Shown one piece after another: positions 39,095 through 48,035 of a stretch of DNA of 64,000 nt (position 1 is its first letter; every line of letters begins with the position of its first letter). Location: positions 124,001-188,000 of the forward strand of contig NZ_BDOQ01000003.1 in assembly GCF_003112435.1 (NCBI RefSeq), written 5' to 3'. Source of the DNA: Novimethylophilus kurashikiensis. GTDB lineage: Bacteria; Pseudomonadota; Gammaproteobacteria; Burkholderiales; Methylophilaceae. Both the position numbers and the translations under genes were made by a program. The notes under the pieces were generated by a model. That model ran no database searches, was not told where the DNA came from, and saw nothing but the letters and a program-made list of their open reading frames with translations.

Positions 39095-40030
39095 ATGAAT
39101 ACCGTCATGGAAGAACAACAGAATCAGATGCCCGGCAGCGCAATGCCCGACGACACGCCGGTAGACCTGAAAAAAGTCTACGAGGATTCGCATATCCAGG
39201 ACGTGCTGGACCAGCTCGACCGCGAGTTGATCGGGCTGAAGCCCGTCAAGAGCCGCATCCGCGAGATTGCCGCGCTGCTGCTGGTCGACAAGCTGCGCGA
39301 ACAGGTGCAGTTGAGCGCGCAATCGCCGTCCCTGCACATGAGCTTTACGGGCAATCCCGGCACCGGCAAGACCACAGTCGCCATGCGCATGGCCGAGATC
39401 CTGCATCGGTTGGGCTACGTGCGGCAGGGTCACATCGTGGCGGTGACGCGCGACGACCTGGTCGGCCAATACATCGGCCATACCGCGCCCAAGACGCGCG
39501 AAGTACTTAAGAAAGCCATGGGCGGCGTGCTGTTCATCGACGAGGCGTATTACCTCTACAAGCCCGAGAACGAGCGCGACTACGGGGCGGAATCGATCGA
39601 GATTTTGCTGCAGGTGATGGAAAACCAGCGCGACGACCTGGTGGTGATCCTGGCGGGCTACAAAGACCGCATGGACAAGTTCTTCCAGAGCAACCCGGGT
39701 ATGTCCTCCCGCATCGCGCACCACATCGACTTCCCCGATTACACCGCGGACGAGTTGCTGTTGATTGCCAAGCTCATGCTAGCCAACCTCAATTACCGCT
39801 TCAGCCAGGAGGCCGAAAACGTGTTTGCCGAATACATCGTAAAACGCATGCAGATGCCCAACTTTTCCAATGCACGCTCCATCCGCAATGCGCTCGACCG
39901 GGCGAGATTACGCCAAGCCAGTCGGCTTTTCGCCAGCAGCGGTAAATCGCTCACGCGCGCCGACCTCATTACCATCGAGGCGGAGGATATCCTCGCCAGC
40001 CGCGTGTTCAACCAACCGGCGGCAGAATAA
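39095..40030 (+). CDS. cbbX: Red-type RuBisCO activase
   Basis: AAA+ ATPase that removes inhibitory sugar phosphates from red-type RuBisCO by pulling on the large-subunit C-terminus. The 311-residue protein has Walker [17 protein letters not shown], the pore-loop region [11 protein letters not shown], Walker [13 protein letters not shown], and sensor/arginine-finger segments ([17 protein letters not shown]). It lies 83 bp after cbbS, behind a hairpin. Its presence supports the form IC assignment. Confidence 0.96.
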   Translation: MNTVMEEQQNQMPGSAMPDDTPVDLKKVYEDSHIQDVLDQLDRELIGLKPVKSRIREIAALLLVDKLREQVQLSAQSPSLHMSFTGNPGTGKTTVAMRMAEILHRLGYVRQGHIVAVTRDDLVGQYIGHTAPKTREVLKKAMGGVLFIDEAYYLYKPENERDYGAESIEILLQVMENQRDDLVVILAGYKDRMDKFFQSNPGMSSRIAHHIDFPDYTADELLLIAKLMLANLNYRFSQEAENVFAEYIVKRMQMPNFSNARSIRNALDRARLRQASRLFASSGKSLTRADLITIEAEDILASRVFNQPAAE

Positions 40031-40034
40031 ATAA

Positions 40035-40430
40035 ATGGGTTCCGCATCGCGTCCTGCTATCAAGACCATGCCGTATTCGCTTGATCCGGCGTTCTACAAC
40101 CATGTGCGCCTCTCCCTGATGCGCCTGGGCGAGCCAATACATCTCTCGATGGGCAAGCTGCAAGTCACGCTGCAACTGGAAGGCCAGCAATGGACGGCAT
40201 ACTTCATGCCGGAATCCGATATGCCGCTGATTCGATGGCAGGATTTCGACGTCCATCGCAGCGGCCTCAACGAGCCGGTCGCCTGTACGCTGCTGCTGTA
40301 TCACTACCAATCCTGGCTCATGTTCCCGCAGATTTTGGCGGAGATGGATCGGCAGTTGCATCGCTTGCTGGAGGACCTGCCCAATCGTCCGGAAATGGGC
40401 TGGAAACCGCGCAGATTGGACACGCGTTAA
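40035..40430 (+). CDS. Unknown protein encoded directly after cbbX
   Basis: A 131-residue protein I do not recognise. It is soluble, with no signal peptide or transmembrane segment, and mixes beta-type stretches (HLSMGKLQVTLQLEGQQWTAYFMPE) with an amphipathic C-terminal helix (FPQILAEMDRQLHRLLEDL). It starts 4 bp after the cbbX stop, so it is almost certainly co-transcribed; an internal ATG at 40068 is an alternative start. A role in RuBisCO assembly or repair is possible from position only. Confidence 0.65.
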   Translation: MGSASRPAIKTMPYSLDPAFYNHVRLSLMRLGEPIHLSMGKLQVTLQLEGQQWTAYFMPESDMPLIRWQDFDVHRSGLNEPVACTLLLYHYQSWLMFPQILAEMDRQLHRLLEDLPNRPEMGWKPRRLDTR

Positions 40431-40468
40431 AACTTTTGCGCACCTCGCCCATCTAAACATATGTCAAC

Positions 40469-40490
40469 CGGCCGACAAGGCCGCCTTTTC
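40469..40490 (+). terminator. Weak terminator candidate after the cbb operon
   Basis: A short stem CGGCC-GACAA-GGCCG followed by CCTTTTC lies about 40 bp after the last cbb-operon stop. Stem and T-run are both short. Confidence 0.4.
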
Positions 40491-40542
40491 GAGGTTTCCT
40501 CGTTCCATACCTTTCGTCATATTTCTCAATAGGAGGTTAAGC

Positions 40543-41058
40543 ATGAACAACAGCAAAATCGCATCCCCCGTATTGATGCTCGCAGCATTGGCCATCGGCG
40601 TCGCCAGTATCGAGGCGCACGCCTTCGGCACTGCCAACGACGTAGACGCTACCGGCTACAGCAAAGCGTTTAAATCCCTGGATACCGACAGCGACGGCAC
40701 CTTGACCCGCGATGAGGCAAGCAAGGAAGAGCTGTTTTCCAAACACTTCAAGGCCGCCGACACCAACCACGACGGCAAGCTCTCGGAAGAGGAATACACA
40801 AACTACCGCACAGCCCACGAGAAGAAAGAAACCAAGCGCGTCATGAGCGACTCGTGGATCACCTCCAAGGTCAAGGCCGCCCTTATCAAGGATGAAGGCA
40901 TGAAAGGCATGAAGGTCGGCGTGAAAACCTTCGGCGGCGTGGTGCAGCTGAGCGGTTTCGTCGATACCGAAGAGCAGATCAAGCAGGCCGAAAAAATCGC
41001 CTCCGGCGTCGAAGGCGTTAAATCGGTCAAGAACAGCCTGGTGTTGAAGAAACAGTAA
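40543..41058 (+). CDS. Periplasmic EF-hand plus BON-domain protein
   Basis: A 171-residue secreted protein. An N-terminal signal peptide (hydrophobic residues about 9-26, cleavage near AHA) is followed by two canonical EF-hand loops (DTDSDGTLTRDE and DTNHDGKLSEEE, residues about 46-85) and then a BON domain (SDSWITSKVKAALIKDE through VEGVKSVKNSLVL). BON domains bind lipids or envelope components and are found in OsmY-type stress proteins, so calcium-responsive envelope binding is plausible. AGGAGG lies upstream of the ATG at 40543. A strong terminator follows. Confidence 0.88.
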   Translation: MNNSKIASPVLMLAALAIGVASIEAHAFGTANDVDATGYSKAFKSLDTDSDGTLTRDEASKEELFSKHFKAADTNHDGKLSEEEYTNYRTAHEKKETKRVMSDSWITSKVKAALIKDEGMKGMKVGVKTFGGVVQLSGFVDTEEQIKQAEKIASGVEGVKSVKNSLVLKKQ

Positions 41059-41116
41059 CCAGCGCCAAATAACCTTTGCCCCACCCTTCGGGAATGCCAT
41101 GCCCGGAGTCCTCCTG

Positions 41117-41146
41117 AAACGCCCGCGCGTCGGGCGTTTATTTTTT
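41117..41146 (+). terminator. Rho-independent terminator
   Basis: A perfect nine-base stem, AAACGCCCG and CGGGCGTTT, with a five-base loop (CGCGT), followed by ATTTTTT. It lies about 60 bp after the EF-hand/BON gene. Confidence 0.9.
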
Positions 41147-41208
41147 CGACTTGAAACAACCCTCCCCAGCCTCATCTAGGCATCACATTGACTTACAGGA
41201 ATCCTGGC

Positions 41209-41643
41209 ATGAGCACTTCTTCGCACCTCGTCTGCCCTCACTGTCACGCCATCAACCGCATGCCGCCCGAGCGTCTCGACCAGCATCCCAACTGCGGCCA
41301 ATGCCATCAGCCGATCTTCACGGGGCACCCGATATCGCTGACGACGAGCACTTTCTCCAAGCACATCGAACGCAACGATATTCCCGTACTGGTCGACTTC
41401 TGGGCGCCTTGGTGCGGGCCGTGTCGCATGATGGCGCCTGCATTCGAGGAAGCGGCGCGTCTACTGGAGCCGCAGGTACGGCTGGTTAAAGTGGATACCG
41501 AGGCCGAGCAACGACTGGGGGCGCAATATGCCATTCGCAGCATTCCTACCCTGGCCTTGTTCAAGGATGGCCGCGAAATTGCCCGGCAAGCCGGGGCGAT
41601 GGGGACGCAAGACATGATGCGCTGGGTAAAAGCGCACTTATGA
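41209..41643 (+). CDS. trxC: Thioredoxin 2
   Basis: A 144-residue TrxC-type thioredoxin. The N-terminal zinc-binding extension has CPHC and CGQC pairs, and the thioredoxin domain carries the active site FWAPWCGPC and the cis-proline loop SIPTLALF. The ATG at 41209 is chosen because it begins MSTSSHLVCPHCHA, with AGGAA upstream; an earlier in-frame ATG at 41188 adds seven residues. It reduces protein disulfides and is linked in other bacteria to oxidative stress. Confidence 0.95.
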   Translation: MSTSSHLVCPHCHAINRMPPERLDQHPNCGQCHQPIFTGHPISLTTSTFSKHIERNDIPVLVDFWAPWCGPCRMMAPAFEEAARLLEPQVRLVKVDTEAEQRLGAQYAIRSIPTLALFKDGREIARQAGAMGTQDMMRWVKAHL

Positions 41644-41762
41644 GATGAACAGGTGATGGATACCTTCCCGAACCTCTACCGCATCAATCTGTGTGCTGCG
41701 CCACAGACGCTCTACAGTGAAACATTCTCCAATACATGCAGCATCGGTATAGGAGAACTCTC

Positions 41763-41921
41763 ATGCAACACGCGCCACTTCTTGAGCGGCGAAAAGACCC
41801 CTTGCGCGTCTTTCCGCCAGCAGCAAATCAGGACATTCCGCTAGAAAAAGAATTACACGTACTCTGGCAGGAGCGCTTCCTGCGGCGCGGCCGTCGGCAA
41901 CCCGTCCGTCTTCAAAAGTAA
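41763..41921 (+). CDS. Possible small basic protein
   Basis: A 52-residue reading frame (MQHAPLLERRKDPLRVFPP...) with a good ribosome-binding site (AGGAGAA, eight bases before ATG). It is rich in Arg and has no recognised domain. Its end overlaps the end of the opposite-strand SnoaL-ABM gene by 10 bp. Protein coding is only suggested by the ribosome-binding site and lack of another gene in this interval. Confidence 0.4.
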   Translation: MQHAPLLERRKDPLRVFPPAANQDIPLEKELHVLWQERFLRRGRRQPVRLQK

Positions 41922-42778
41922 GGCGGCGGTTCCGGGAGTGTTGCACCGCAGGCACACATGCCAGCGGTATGTTCGTATCGGCTCAATGCCTGACATTGCC
42001 CGCACCGTACCCGCATCTCCTGAATACGCAACGGTACCCAGGTACTGGTAAAAGCCGCGTACGACAAACCTTCCTGAAACCGCTTCATGGCCCGGCCGTG
42101 AGCCGGGCTATGATAAATGCGAGCGGCATCTTCCGGCGTTTCCCACGCAGTGATGGTCATGCCCCGGTCGCCATTCCGCGCGATGGCAAGACCGATAAAA
42201 CCTTCCATGGCAAGCAAATCGTTTCCGGTCTCACGCGCCATCTGCTTGATTTCATCGAGTTCGTCCGGACGATTCCAGATAGTCGTAATACTGAACGCAC
42301 CCGGTCGCGTTCGTTTCTTCGTCGTCGCAAAAGTGGAATAGCCGAACGAGAAAGGCCCGAGTTGATGCGGCTGTACCAGCACCTGCAAGCCTAATTGGGC
42401 TGGAATGGCTTGGCGGTCGAAATAGCCCTGCACGGATTTGATCTTGCCGTTCTCGATGTGGATCACATCGATCCCCTGCAGGGCAATGCTGCGATGAGTG
42501 GGCGGCAATTGGTTAAAAGTCCCGGTATTCGTCCCTTTCATCAACCACGGAATGGCGATAGATGCCTCGCCTACCATGGACTCTCCCTGCGCTTCAAAGG
42601 TCAGATCTGGGAAGCTTTGCCACAACTGCAGGGCATAGGCCGCGAGGGTAGCGACTGGGAAATCGCCGTTGGGGTCGCGATAGAAACCCTCCTTGGCGAA
42701 CAATGCAGTAATCGCTGCAGCATCACGTGTATTCCAGGCTTGGAGATACCGTTGAGCCACTTCTAGCGGATGGGTCAT
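41912..42778 (-). CDS. SnoaL-like / ABM-type / zinc-ribbon fusion protein
   Basis: A 288-residue protein of three parts. Residues about 1-125 are a SnoaL/NTF2-like barrel (MTHPLEVAQRYLQAWNTRDA, FPDLTFEAQ, FDRQAI). Residues about 150-250 resemble an antibiotic-biosynthesis-monooxygenase (ferredoxin-like) domain (FSITTIWNRPDELDEIKQMA, GMTITAWETPEDA). The end carries a small metal site (CGQCQAL...CACG). Each part is common alone; the combination is unusual and the substrate is unknown. A GGAGG-like site lies upstream of the ATG at 42778. Confidence 0.7.
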   Translation of the reverse strand: MTHPLEVAQRYLQAWNTRDAAAITALFAKEGFYRDPNGDFPVATLAAYALQLWQSFPDLTFEAQGESMVGEASIAIPWLMKGTNTGTFNQLPPTHRSIALQGIDVIHIENGKIKSVQGYFDRQAIPAQLGLQVLVQPHQLGPFSFGYSTFATTKKRTRPGAFSITTIWNRPDELDEIKQMARETGNDLLAMEGFIGLAIARNGDRGMTITAWETPEDAARIYHSPAHGRAMKRFQEGLSYAAFTSTWVPLRIQEMRVRCGQCQALSRYEHTAGMCACGATLPEPPPYF

Positions 42779-42984
42779 GACGCCTCCTGAAGCAATTCAT
42801 TGCTGCGATCGTTGAAACTTGATCATAGCAACGCCGATTGCATTCAAGAGGTAACTAACTGTTAAAGGATGGGAATTGAACTTCTGGGGGCGCTATAGCA
42901 AACATGATGCCGAGCGTTTCAACAGATTGCTTGGGCCATGATGGCATTCCTCTTGCCGTCACAGCCCAGGCGCTACAGCAGAAT

Positions 42985-44208
42985 TTAGAACACCATATCG
43001 TAGGTAACCGTCAGCAGCCTTGCATTACCATAGGGTGATGCGTTACCTGTCCCGTCAAGATTGTAGTTGGGATGAAAATCAGCGCCGCCCAGTTCACGCT
43101 GGAAATCCATTTGCACCTTGATATCGCTGGATGTCGACAAATCGTAACGTAAGGTCAAGGCAATATCGCGGTGACCTTCCTGGGTCGTAGGCGATGCACC
43201 ATTGGTTGCGATGCTGTGGTAACGCGACCATGTGACCATCGGCGTCCATTTCCCATAACGGTAACCAACACCAGCGATATAAGCAGTATCACGATACTGC
43301 AGGCTGGGGTGCTCGATCATGATGGCCTCGTTACGCATTAACCAATGGTCATAATCGATATTGACCGTCACGCCGTAAATTTTCTGCTTGGCAGACTCAC
43401 TGAAACCGGTCTCGGCAGAAGAATCGTAACTTTGTGTCGCCTGGTCCCAAACCCCGGTCACGATCTTGCTCTTATTACGCGATTGGATATAGACGAAGCG
43501 CGTTTCCAGCCAATCCTTGGAGAGCGTCAGGTCGGCCCCGAGGATATCGTCCCAGATGATATCGGTGCGATTCTTGCGACCGTTATAGATCTTCCAGTAG
43601 CCGGTGTTGTGCTTGTTCTCGAAACCGGTCAACAGGTCGGCCGAGGCAGCCCAATCGCCCCATTGCCCTTGGTATGACAGGTTGACGCCGTTGTAGTTGA
43701 CGGCTTCCCAACCGTAGAGCTGCGGCGGCAGGTGCGTCCAGGGCAGCGCGACACCGATATCCTGGGTATCGGAGTAGTAGAACATCGGGAGACGCTTGCG
43801 GCCGCCTTGCAGCGTCCACTGGTCGTTGAGTTTATAGCTGGCGTAGAGCCACTCGAGATTCACGTTGCCGTCGCGAGCGCCGCGCGACACGGCCTGGGCC
43901 GTGATGGAGAAACGCTTGTTGGGGAACAGGGCAGTACCTTGAACGCCCAGCTTGGTATCGGGCTTCCACTGGAAATCGCTGTTGTCGTATACGCCGGCCT
44001 GGGCATAGTCAGCAGCGAAGCACGGGCAGTTGTAGTCGTTGACGTTATGGTGCGTACCGCCCAGCATGGAGCCCACGCCCAGCGTCAGGAAGCCCGAACC
44101 GGTCAGTTGAACGCCACCCAATTCCATCGTGGCAGCAGCGTGGCTGCTGGCGGCGAACGCCATCCATCCCGCCATCGCCAGCGCCTGCATCGTTTTTCTT
44201 AAATTCAT
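42985..44208 (-). CDS. Outer-membrane porin-like beta-barrel
   Basis: A 407-residue outer-membrane protein with a signal peptide (MNLRKTMQALAMAGWMAFAASSHAA broken near residue 25) and a long series of alternating amphipathic strands, ending in the classical C-terminal Phe (TYDMVF). I use the ATG at 44208, preceded by GGAG, instead of the longer frame to 44247. It lies 55 bp after the small binding protein and probably belongs to the same transcript as the MCP. The short motif CPCF is unusual for a porin. Confidence 0.85.
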   Translation of the reverse strand: MNLRKTMQALAMAGWMAFAASSHAAATMELGGVQLTGSGFLTLGVGSMLGGTHHNVNDYNCPCFAADYAQAGVYDNSDFQWKPDTKLGVQGTALFPNKRFSITAQAVSRGARDGNVNLEWLYASYKLNDQWTLQGGRKRLPMFYYSDTQDIGVALPWTHLPPQLYGWEAVNYNGVNLSYQGQWGDWAASADLLTGFENKHNTGYWKIYNGRKNRTDIIWDDILGADLTLSKDWLETRFVYIQSRNKSKIVTGVWDQATQSYDSSAETGFSESAKQKIYGVTVNIDYDHWLMRNEAIMIEHPSLQYRDTAYIAGVGYRYGKWTPMVTWSRYHSIATNGASPTTQEGHRDIALTLRYDLSTSSDIKVQMDFQRELGGADFHPNYNLDGTGNASPYGNARLLTVTYDMVF

Positions 44209-44263
44209 GATTTCTCCAATAAACTCTTTCATATCGCTCGTCTTCATCTTGCGCTGACTTGGC

Positions 44264-44701
44264 TTAAGGTGCGGTGAATAGCACCTTCACGGAGCCATCT
44301 ACCGCGGATTTCTCGATATAGCCCATCAGAGAGGGATTCTCGGCGACTTCCTTCTTGACCTCGGCGCTGTTCGGCACTTCCTTGGGAGGCGTGCCCTTGC
44401 CGGTGAAAGACAACTTGGCCCAATAGGATTTGGCCTGCGCGGCTGATTTACCGGTGACCTTTGAATAAAACTCGTCGCGGACCGGGCTGGATTCGGGCAG
44501 ATCCAGCGGCGTGAAATTGGTGGCGCGCCCCATGAAAACATCGGCCACCTGTTCCTTGCTCATATTGCTCGCCGGGCTCTTGGTGCCCACCACCACGACG
44601 GTATCCGCCTGCGCCCCTGCCGCCACCAATAACGATGCGGCGCACAGCAGGCTGCGTGCCTCGATGCAATGCTTTCGTTTTTTGTTCACTTCGTTTCCCA
44701 C
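44264..44701 (-). CDS. Small PstS-like periplasmic substrate-binding protein
   Basis: A 145-residue exported protein (signal peptide ending AAGAQA, about residue 32) that looks like half of a phosphate-type binding protein: VVVVGTKSPASNMSKEQVADVFMGR, LPESSPVRDEFYSKVTGKS and a terminal GYIEKSAVDGSVKVLF. Small PBP-like proteins of this type often sit beside outer-membrane porins in betaproteobacteria. The start may be GTG at 44701 or GTG at 44689. It is preceded by an MCP gene (33 bp), so it may relay ligand binding to chemotaxis. Confidence 0.75.
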   Translation of the reverse strand: MGNEVNKKRKHCIEARSLLCAASLLVAAGAQADTVVVVGTKSPASNMSKEQVADVFMGRATNFTPLDLPESSPVRDEFYSKVTGKSAAQAKSYWAKLSFTGKGTPPKEVPNSAEVKKEVAENPSLMGYIEKSAVDGSVKVLFTAP

Positions 44702-44733
44702 ATTAATTAATTAATTAGGCGAGTCCACACGCC

Positions 44734-46407
44734 CTAGATTTTAAAAATACGTACCGAATCCACCAGCTTGGAGGCCATATCGTCGATACGACGCGCCGAG
44801 CCGGCCATACCCTCCACGGCTTGGCCGTTGTGGTTGACCATGGCCACGATGTTGCGCATCCGTTCTTCGATTGCCTGCAGGCTGCTGCTGCCTTCCTGCA
44901 AGGCATGGGTGATGTCGTTCACGGCACCGCTGGCGTCTTGCGCCCCGGCATGGATATCTTCCATGGTGACGGCCGATTCCCGAACCAGCTTCACGCCGTC
45001 CCCCACACGCGTGCTGACGCCATGCATGCTTTCAACCGCATCGGCCACGCCATTCTGGATATCCCCGATCATGCGGGTGATTTCCTGGGTGGATTGGCTG
45101 GTGCGCTCTGCCAGCTTGCGTACTTCGTCGGCCACAACCGCAAAGCCGCGCCCCTGTTCGCCTGCACGTGCGGCCTCGATCGCTGCGTTCAAGGCCAAAA
45201 GATTAGTTTGATCGGCGATATCCTGGATTACGCCGACGATGCTGGTAATCTGGCTGGAATAGTTGCCGAGCTGCTGAATCAGGTCAGACGACTTGTTGAC
45301 CGTATCTGAAATGATCTCCATCTCACCCGCAGCCGAACTGATGACGGTCTGTCCCGTACTGGAGAGATTACCGGCGCGTTCCGAGAGCTGGCGTGCCGTT
45401 TCGGCGGAGCTGCCCATTTGGCTTACGCGGCTGGCGATACTTTGGACTTCGCTGGCGGTTTCGTTGGCCGCGGCCAGTTCTTCCTGGCCGTTGCGCGTCA
45501 CGCTGAAGACGTCGTTAGTCAAATCGTGGGCGCTGCGCGTCAATTCATCGGCGCTTTGCAGTACCTGGCGGATCAGCCCCTGCAAATGCTTTTGCATATA
45601 AGCCAGCGACCCGAGCAGGCTGCTATCGTCGCCGTAAGCCATGTGCACCGGCACGGTCAGGTCGCCATTGGCGATGCGCTTGGTGATGGCGACAGCGTCG
45701 GCCGGTTCTCCGCCCATTTGGCGAAGAATGCGGGTAATCATGGTAATCGTCAGCACCAGCGTCAGCACAATGGAAACCAGCGTCGCCGTCATCATCAACT
45801 TCTTGGCCGACAATGTCGCGGACTCCGCGCCTTGCGTCACGGATTCCACATCCTTGGCGTTGAACTCGACGACCTCATTCAGCAGTTTTTCGGCCTGCAA
45901 ATAGGATTTACGCTGCTGGCCGCCCAGCACGAAATATTTCTGGAACAGATCCTTCTGCACAGCAGGATCGTGGTTTGCCGCCAATTGATCGATGAGCTTG
46001 ATGATCTCGTCATCCGTCTTGCGCCATACCGCCCATTCCGTCGAGAATTTTTTCCATAGCTCGACTTCTTCCTTGGACTTGGCGATGCTTTCGTAGACCT
46101 TCCAGGTATCGTCCACGCTCTTCCAAAGGCGCTTCTTGTCGTTGGAAATCCCGACGAACATGTCTTGCGCCTCGGGATCGTTCTCCCACAAACCGACCTC
46201 GAACGTGCTCGATTTCAGCGCGACCTGCAATCCCTGGAGTTTTTGCAACGCCAGCACGGCAGGCAAGCGATTACGGCCGATTTCCTGGACGCCTTCGACG
46301 CCGTTCTGGATACCCCAGATACCGGTCGCGGCAGTCACCATCAGCAGCGCCAATCCAAGGCCGGAGAGAAGCAGAAGTTTGAAACGCAGGCTCAAGTTGC
46401 TCAACAT
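44734..46407 (-). CDS. Methyl-accepting chemotaxis protein
   Basis: A 557-residue inner-membrane chemoreceptor. One transmembrane helix near residues 10-30 and another near 205-230 bracket a four-helix periplasmic sensor of about 170 residues. A HAMP domain ([23 protein letters not shown]) and a signalling domain with the invariant hairpin tip ([37 protein letters not shown]) follow. It lies head of the MCP-binding protein-porin run. Its ligand is unknown. Confidence 0.94.
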   Translation of the reverse strand: MLSNLSLRFKLLLLSGLGLALLMVTAATGIWGIQNGVEGVQEIGRNRLPAVLALQKLQGLQVALKSSTFEVGLWENDPEAQDMFVGISNDKKRLWKSVDDTWKVYESIAKSKEEVELWKKFSTEWAVWRKTDDEIIKLIDQLAANHDPAVQKDLFQKYFVLGGQQRKSYLQAEKLLNEVVEFNAKDVESVTQGAESATLSAKKLMMTATLVSIVLTLVLTITMITRILRQMGGEPADAVAITKRIANGDLTVPVHMAYGDDSSLLGSLAYMQKHLQGLIRQVLQSADELTRSAHDLTNDVFSVTRNGQEELAAANETASEVQSIASRVSQMGSSAETARQLSERAGNLSSTGQTVISSAAGEMEIISDTVNKSSDLIQQLGNYSSQITSIVGVIQDIADQTNLLALNAAIEAARAGEQGRGFAVVADEVRKLAERTSQSTQEITRMIGDIQNGVADAVESMHGVSTRVGDGVKLVRESAVTMEDIHAGAQDASGAVNDITHALQEGSSSLQAIEERMRNIVAMVNHNGQAVEGMAGSARRIDDMASKLVDSVRIFKI

Positions 46408-46678
46408 GCAGAAAGTCCTTGTTCAAAAACACGTTTGGCAAGGGTGAATAGGCATGCGAAGAACATCAGGACCGCTGGGGTACGACGCGATGAGAGGACG
46501 TGCTGTTCTTCGAACATGACTGTCGGAACAGCCTTGCGATGTTTTCGCAGGACAAGGCGCGTCCAAAACCCGCAAATACTGCGCCCACATCTCTACGAGG
46601 GTTGGCACTTTATCAAATCCAGACCACCCTGACTAGAAATCAGGATATTCAGGGCGCCTAATCTTGATATATAAGCGG

Positions 46679-47038
46679 TTAATGATTTTTCAACGCTTGC
46701 ATCAGCCAGCGTTTCAAGACTTGCTGGATGTATTCCGCTTCCTCCGGCTCGAGCGGCCGGCCTGCGGGAATGCGATGCCATTTTTCCAGGCAGCCACGGC
46801 AGCAACAAGCCGTAGCGTGCTGGGCGACAAATACGGGATGGCCGCGATACGGCGTTTGCTTGCCGTCGTTGGGAATCACGGCAGGCGCAAGACGCTGGGC
46901 GATGAAGTCATGCGCGTGCTCAAGCACCGTCGGCAGCCCCTTCTCGCGCAAATAGGCGAGTTCGCGGCCTTTGAGGCGAAAGCTCTGGCGAAATTTCGAA
47001 CTGGCCAGCCCGCTGAAGAGTTCGTCGAGGTCTCTCAC
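46679..47038 (-). CDS. DUF4186-family protein
   Basis: A 119-residue protein with the DUF4186 signature: RQSFRLKGRELAYLREKGL, PNDGKQTPYRGHPVFVAQHA and the cysteine-rich ATACCCRGCLEKWH. The function of the family is unknown; the clustered cysteines and histidines suggest a metal site. Its start overlaps the qorA stop by 4 bp, so the two are translated together. Upstream of the MCP gene the intervening 270 bp (46408-46678) contain no gene I can support, only an inverted repeat GCTGTTC/GAACAGC at 46502-46532. Confidence 0.88.
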   Translation of the reverse strand: MRDLDELFSGLASSKFRQSFRLKGRELAYLREKGLPTVLEHAHDFIAQRLAPAVIPNDGKQTPYRGHPVFVAQHATACCCRGCLEKWHRIPAGRPLEPEEAEYIQQVLKRWLMQALKNH

Positions 47039-48006
47039 GGGATGAGGACGCTAGCCCCCGTCGTCTTGCGTGCTTCCATGTCGCGGTGGGCTTGTACCGC
47101 ATCCGCGAGGGCATAGCGCTGCTCGACCTTGATCTTGACCTTGCCGCCCACGACCATGTCGAACAACTCCCGCGACGTCGCCTCCAGGTCCTGCCGCGTG
47201 GCAACGTAGTGGAACAGACTTGGCCGGGTCAGGAACAACGAGCCTTTCTGCGACAGCAGGCCGATGTCGAACGGCGGGATCGGGCCGGAAGCATTGCCGT
47301 AGCTCACCATCATGCCCCGGGGCGAGAGGCAATCGAGCGACTCCAGGAAAGTATCCTTGCCCACCGAATCGAACACCACCGGAACGCCCTTGCCACCAGT
47401 GATCTCGCGCACCCGCTCGACGAAATTCTCCGTACGGTAGTTGATGCAATGCGTTGCGCCGTGCTGCTTCGCCAGTTCGCACTTTTCATCAGAGCCGGCC
47501 GTACCGATCACCGTCACGCCCAGCGTTTCCAGCCATTGGCAGGCAATCAGCCCGACTCCGCCGGAAGCTGCGTGGAACAGCACGGTGTCACCCGGTTTGA
47601 CAGGATACGTGCGACGGATGAGGTATTGCACCGTCATCCCCTTCAGCATCATCGAAGCCCCCTGCTCGAAGCTTAATGCCTCGGGCAAGAGGCACAGCCT
47701 GTCCGCAGGCAGGTTGCGCACTGTGCTATAGGCCCCCAGCGGACCGCCCGCATAAGCGACACGATCGCCGGGCTTGACCAGGGTCACCCCTTCGCCGACC
47801 GCCTCAACCACGCCCGCCCCTTCCAACCCCAGGCCGGAAGGCAAGGGTACGGAATACAAACCGCTACGCTGATACACGTCGATGAAATTAAGTCCGCAGG
47901 CATGATGACGCACTTGCGCCTCGCCTGGACCTGGCAGGGAGACCTCCAAGTCTTCGAGGCGCAAGACTTCCGGTCCGCCCTGTTCATGGAATCGAATGGC
48001 TTTCAT
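47035..48006 (-). CDS. qorA: NADPH:quinone oxidoreductase (QorA family)
   Basis: A 323-residue zinc-free medium-chain reductase. It has the Qor N-terminal fold (LNFIDVYQRSGLY, GLEGAGVVEAVGEGV) and the NADPH-binding VLFHAASGGVGLIACQW (about residues 140-157). The length matches E. coli QorA (327). It reduces quinones or other alkenones, usually in one-electron-safe detoxification. The DUF4186 gene overlaps its end by 4 bp. Confidence 0.93.
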   Translation of the reverse strand: MKAIRFHEQGGPEVLRLEDLEVSLPGPGEAQVRHHACGLNFIDVYQRSGLYSVPLPSGLGLEGAGVVEAVGEGVTLVKPGDRVAYAGGPLGAYSTVRNLPADRLCLLPEALSFEQGASMMLKGMTVQYLIRRTYPVKPGDTVLFHAASGGVGLIACQWLETLGVTVIGTAGSDEKCELAKQHGATHCINYRTENFVERVREITGGKGVPVVFDSVGKDTFLESLDCLSPRGMMVSYGNASGPIPPFDIGLLSQKGSLFLTRPSLFHYVATRQDLEATSRELFDMVVGGKVKIKVEQRYALADAVQAHRDMEARKTTGASVLIP

Positions 48007-48035
48007 GTCAGTCTCCTTTCAGCAATCCAAAGAGA

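Noticed and set aside
44702-44720. ATTAATTAATTAATTAG short tandem repeat before the binding-protein gene
   Set aside because: Only four repeats of TTAA-type sequence; too short to claim a variable repeat or regulatory site.
46502-46532. Inverted repeat GCTGTTC/GAACAGC in the 270-bp gap upstream of the MCP gene
   Set aside because: A seven-base arm with a 17-base spacer is expected by chance in a region of this size, and there is no T-run or promoter next to it.
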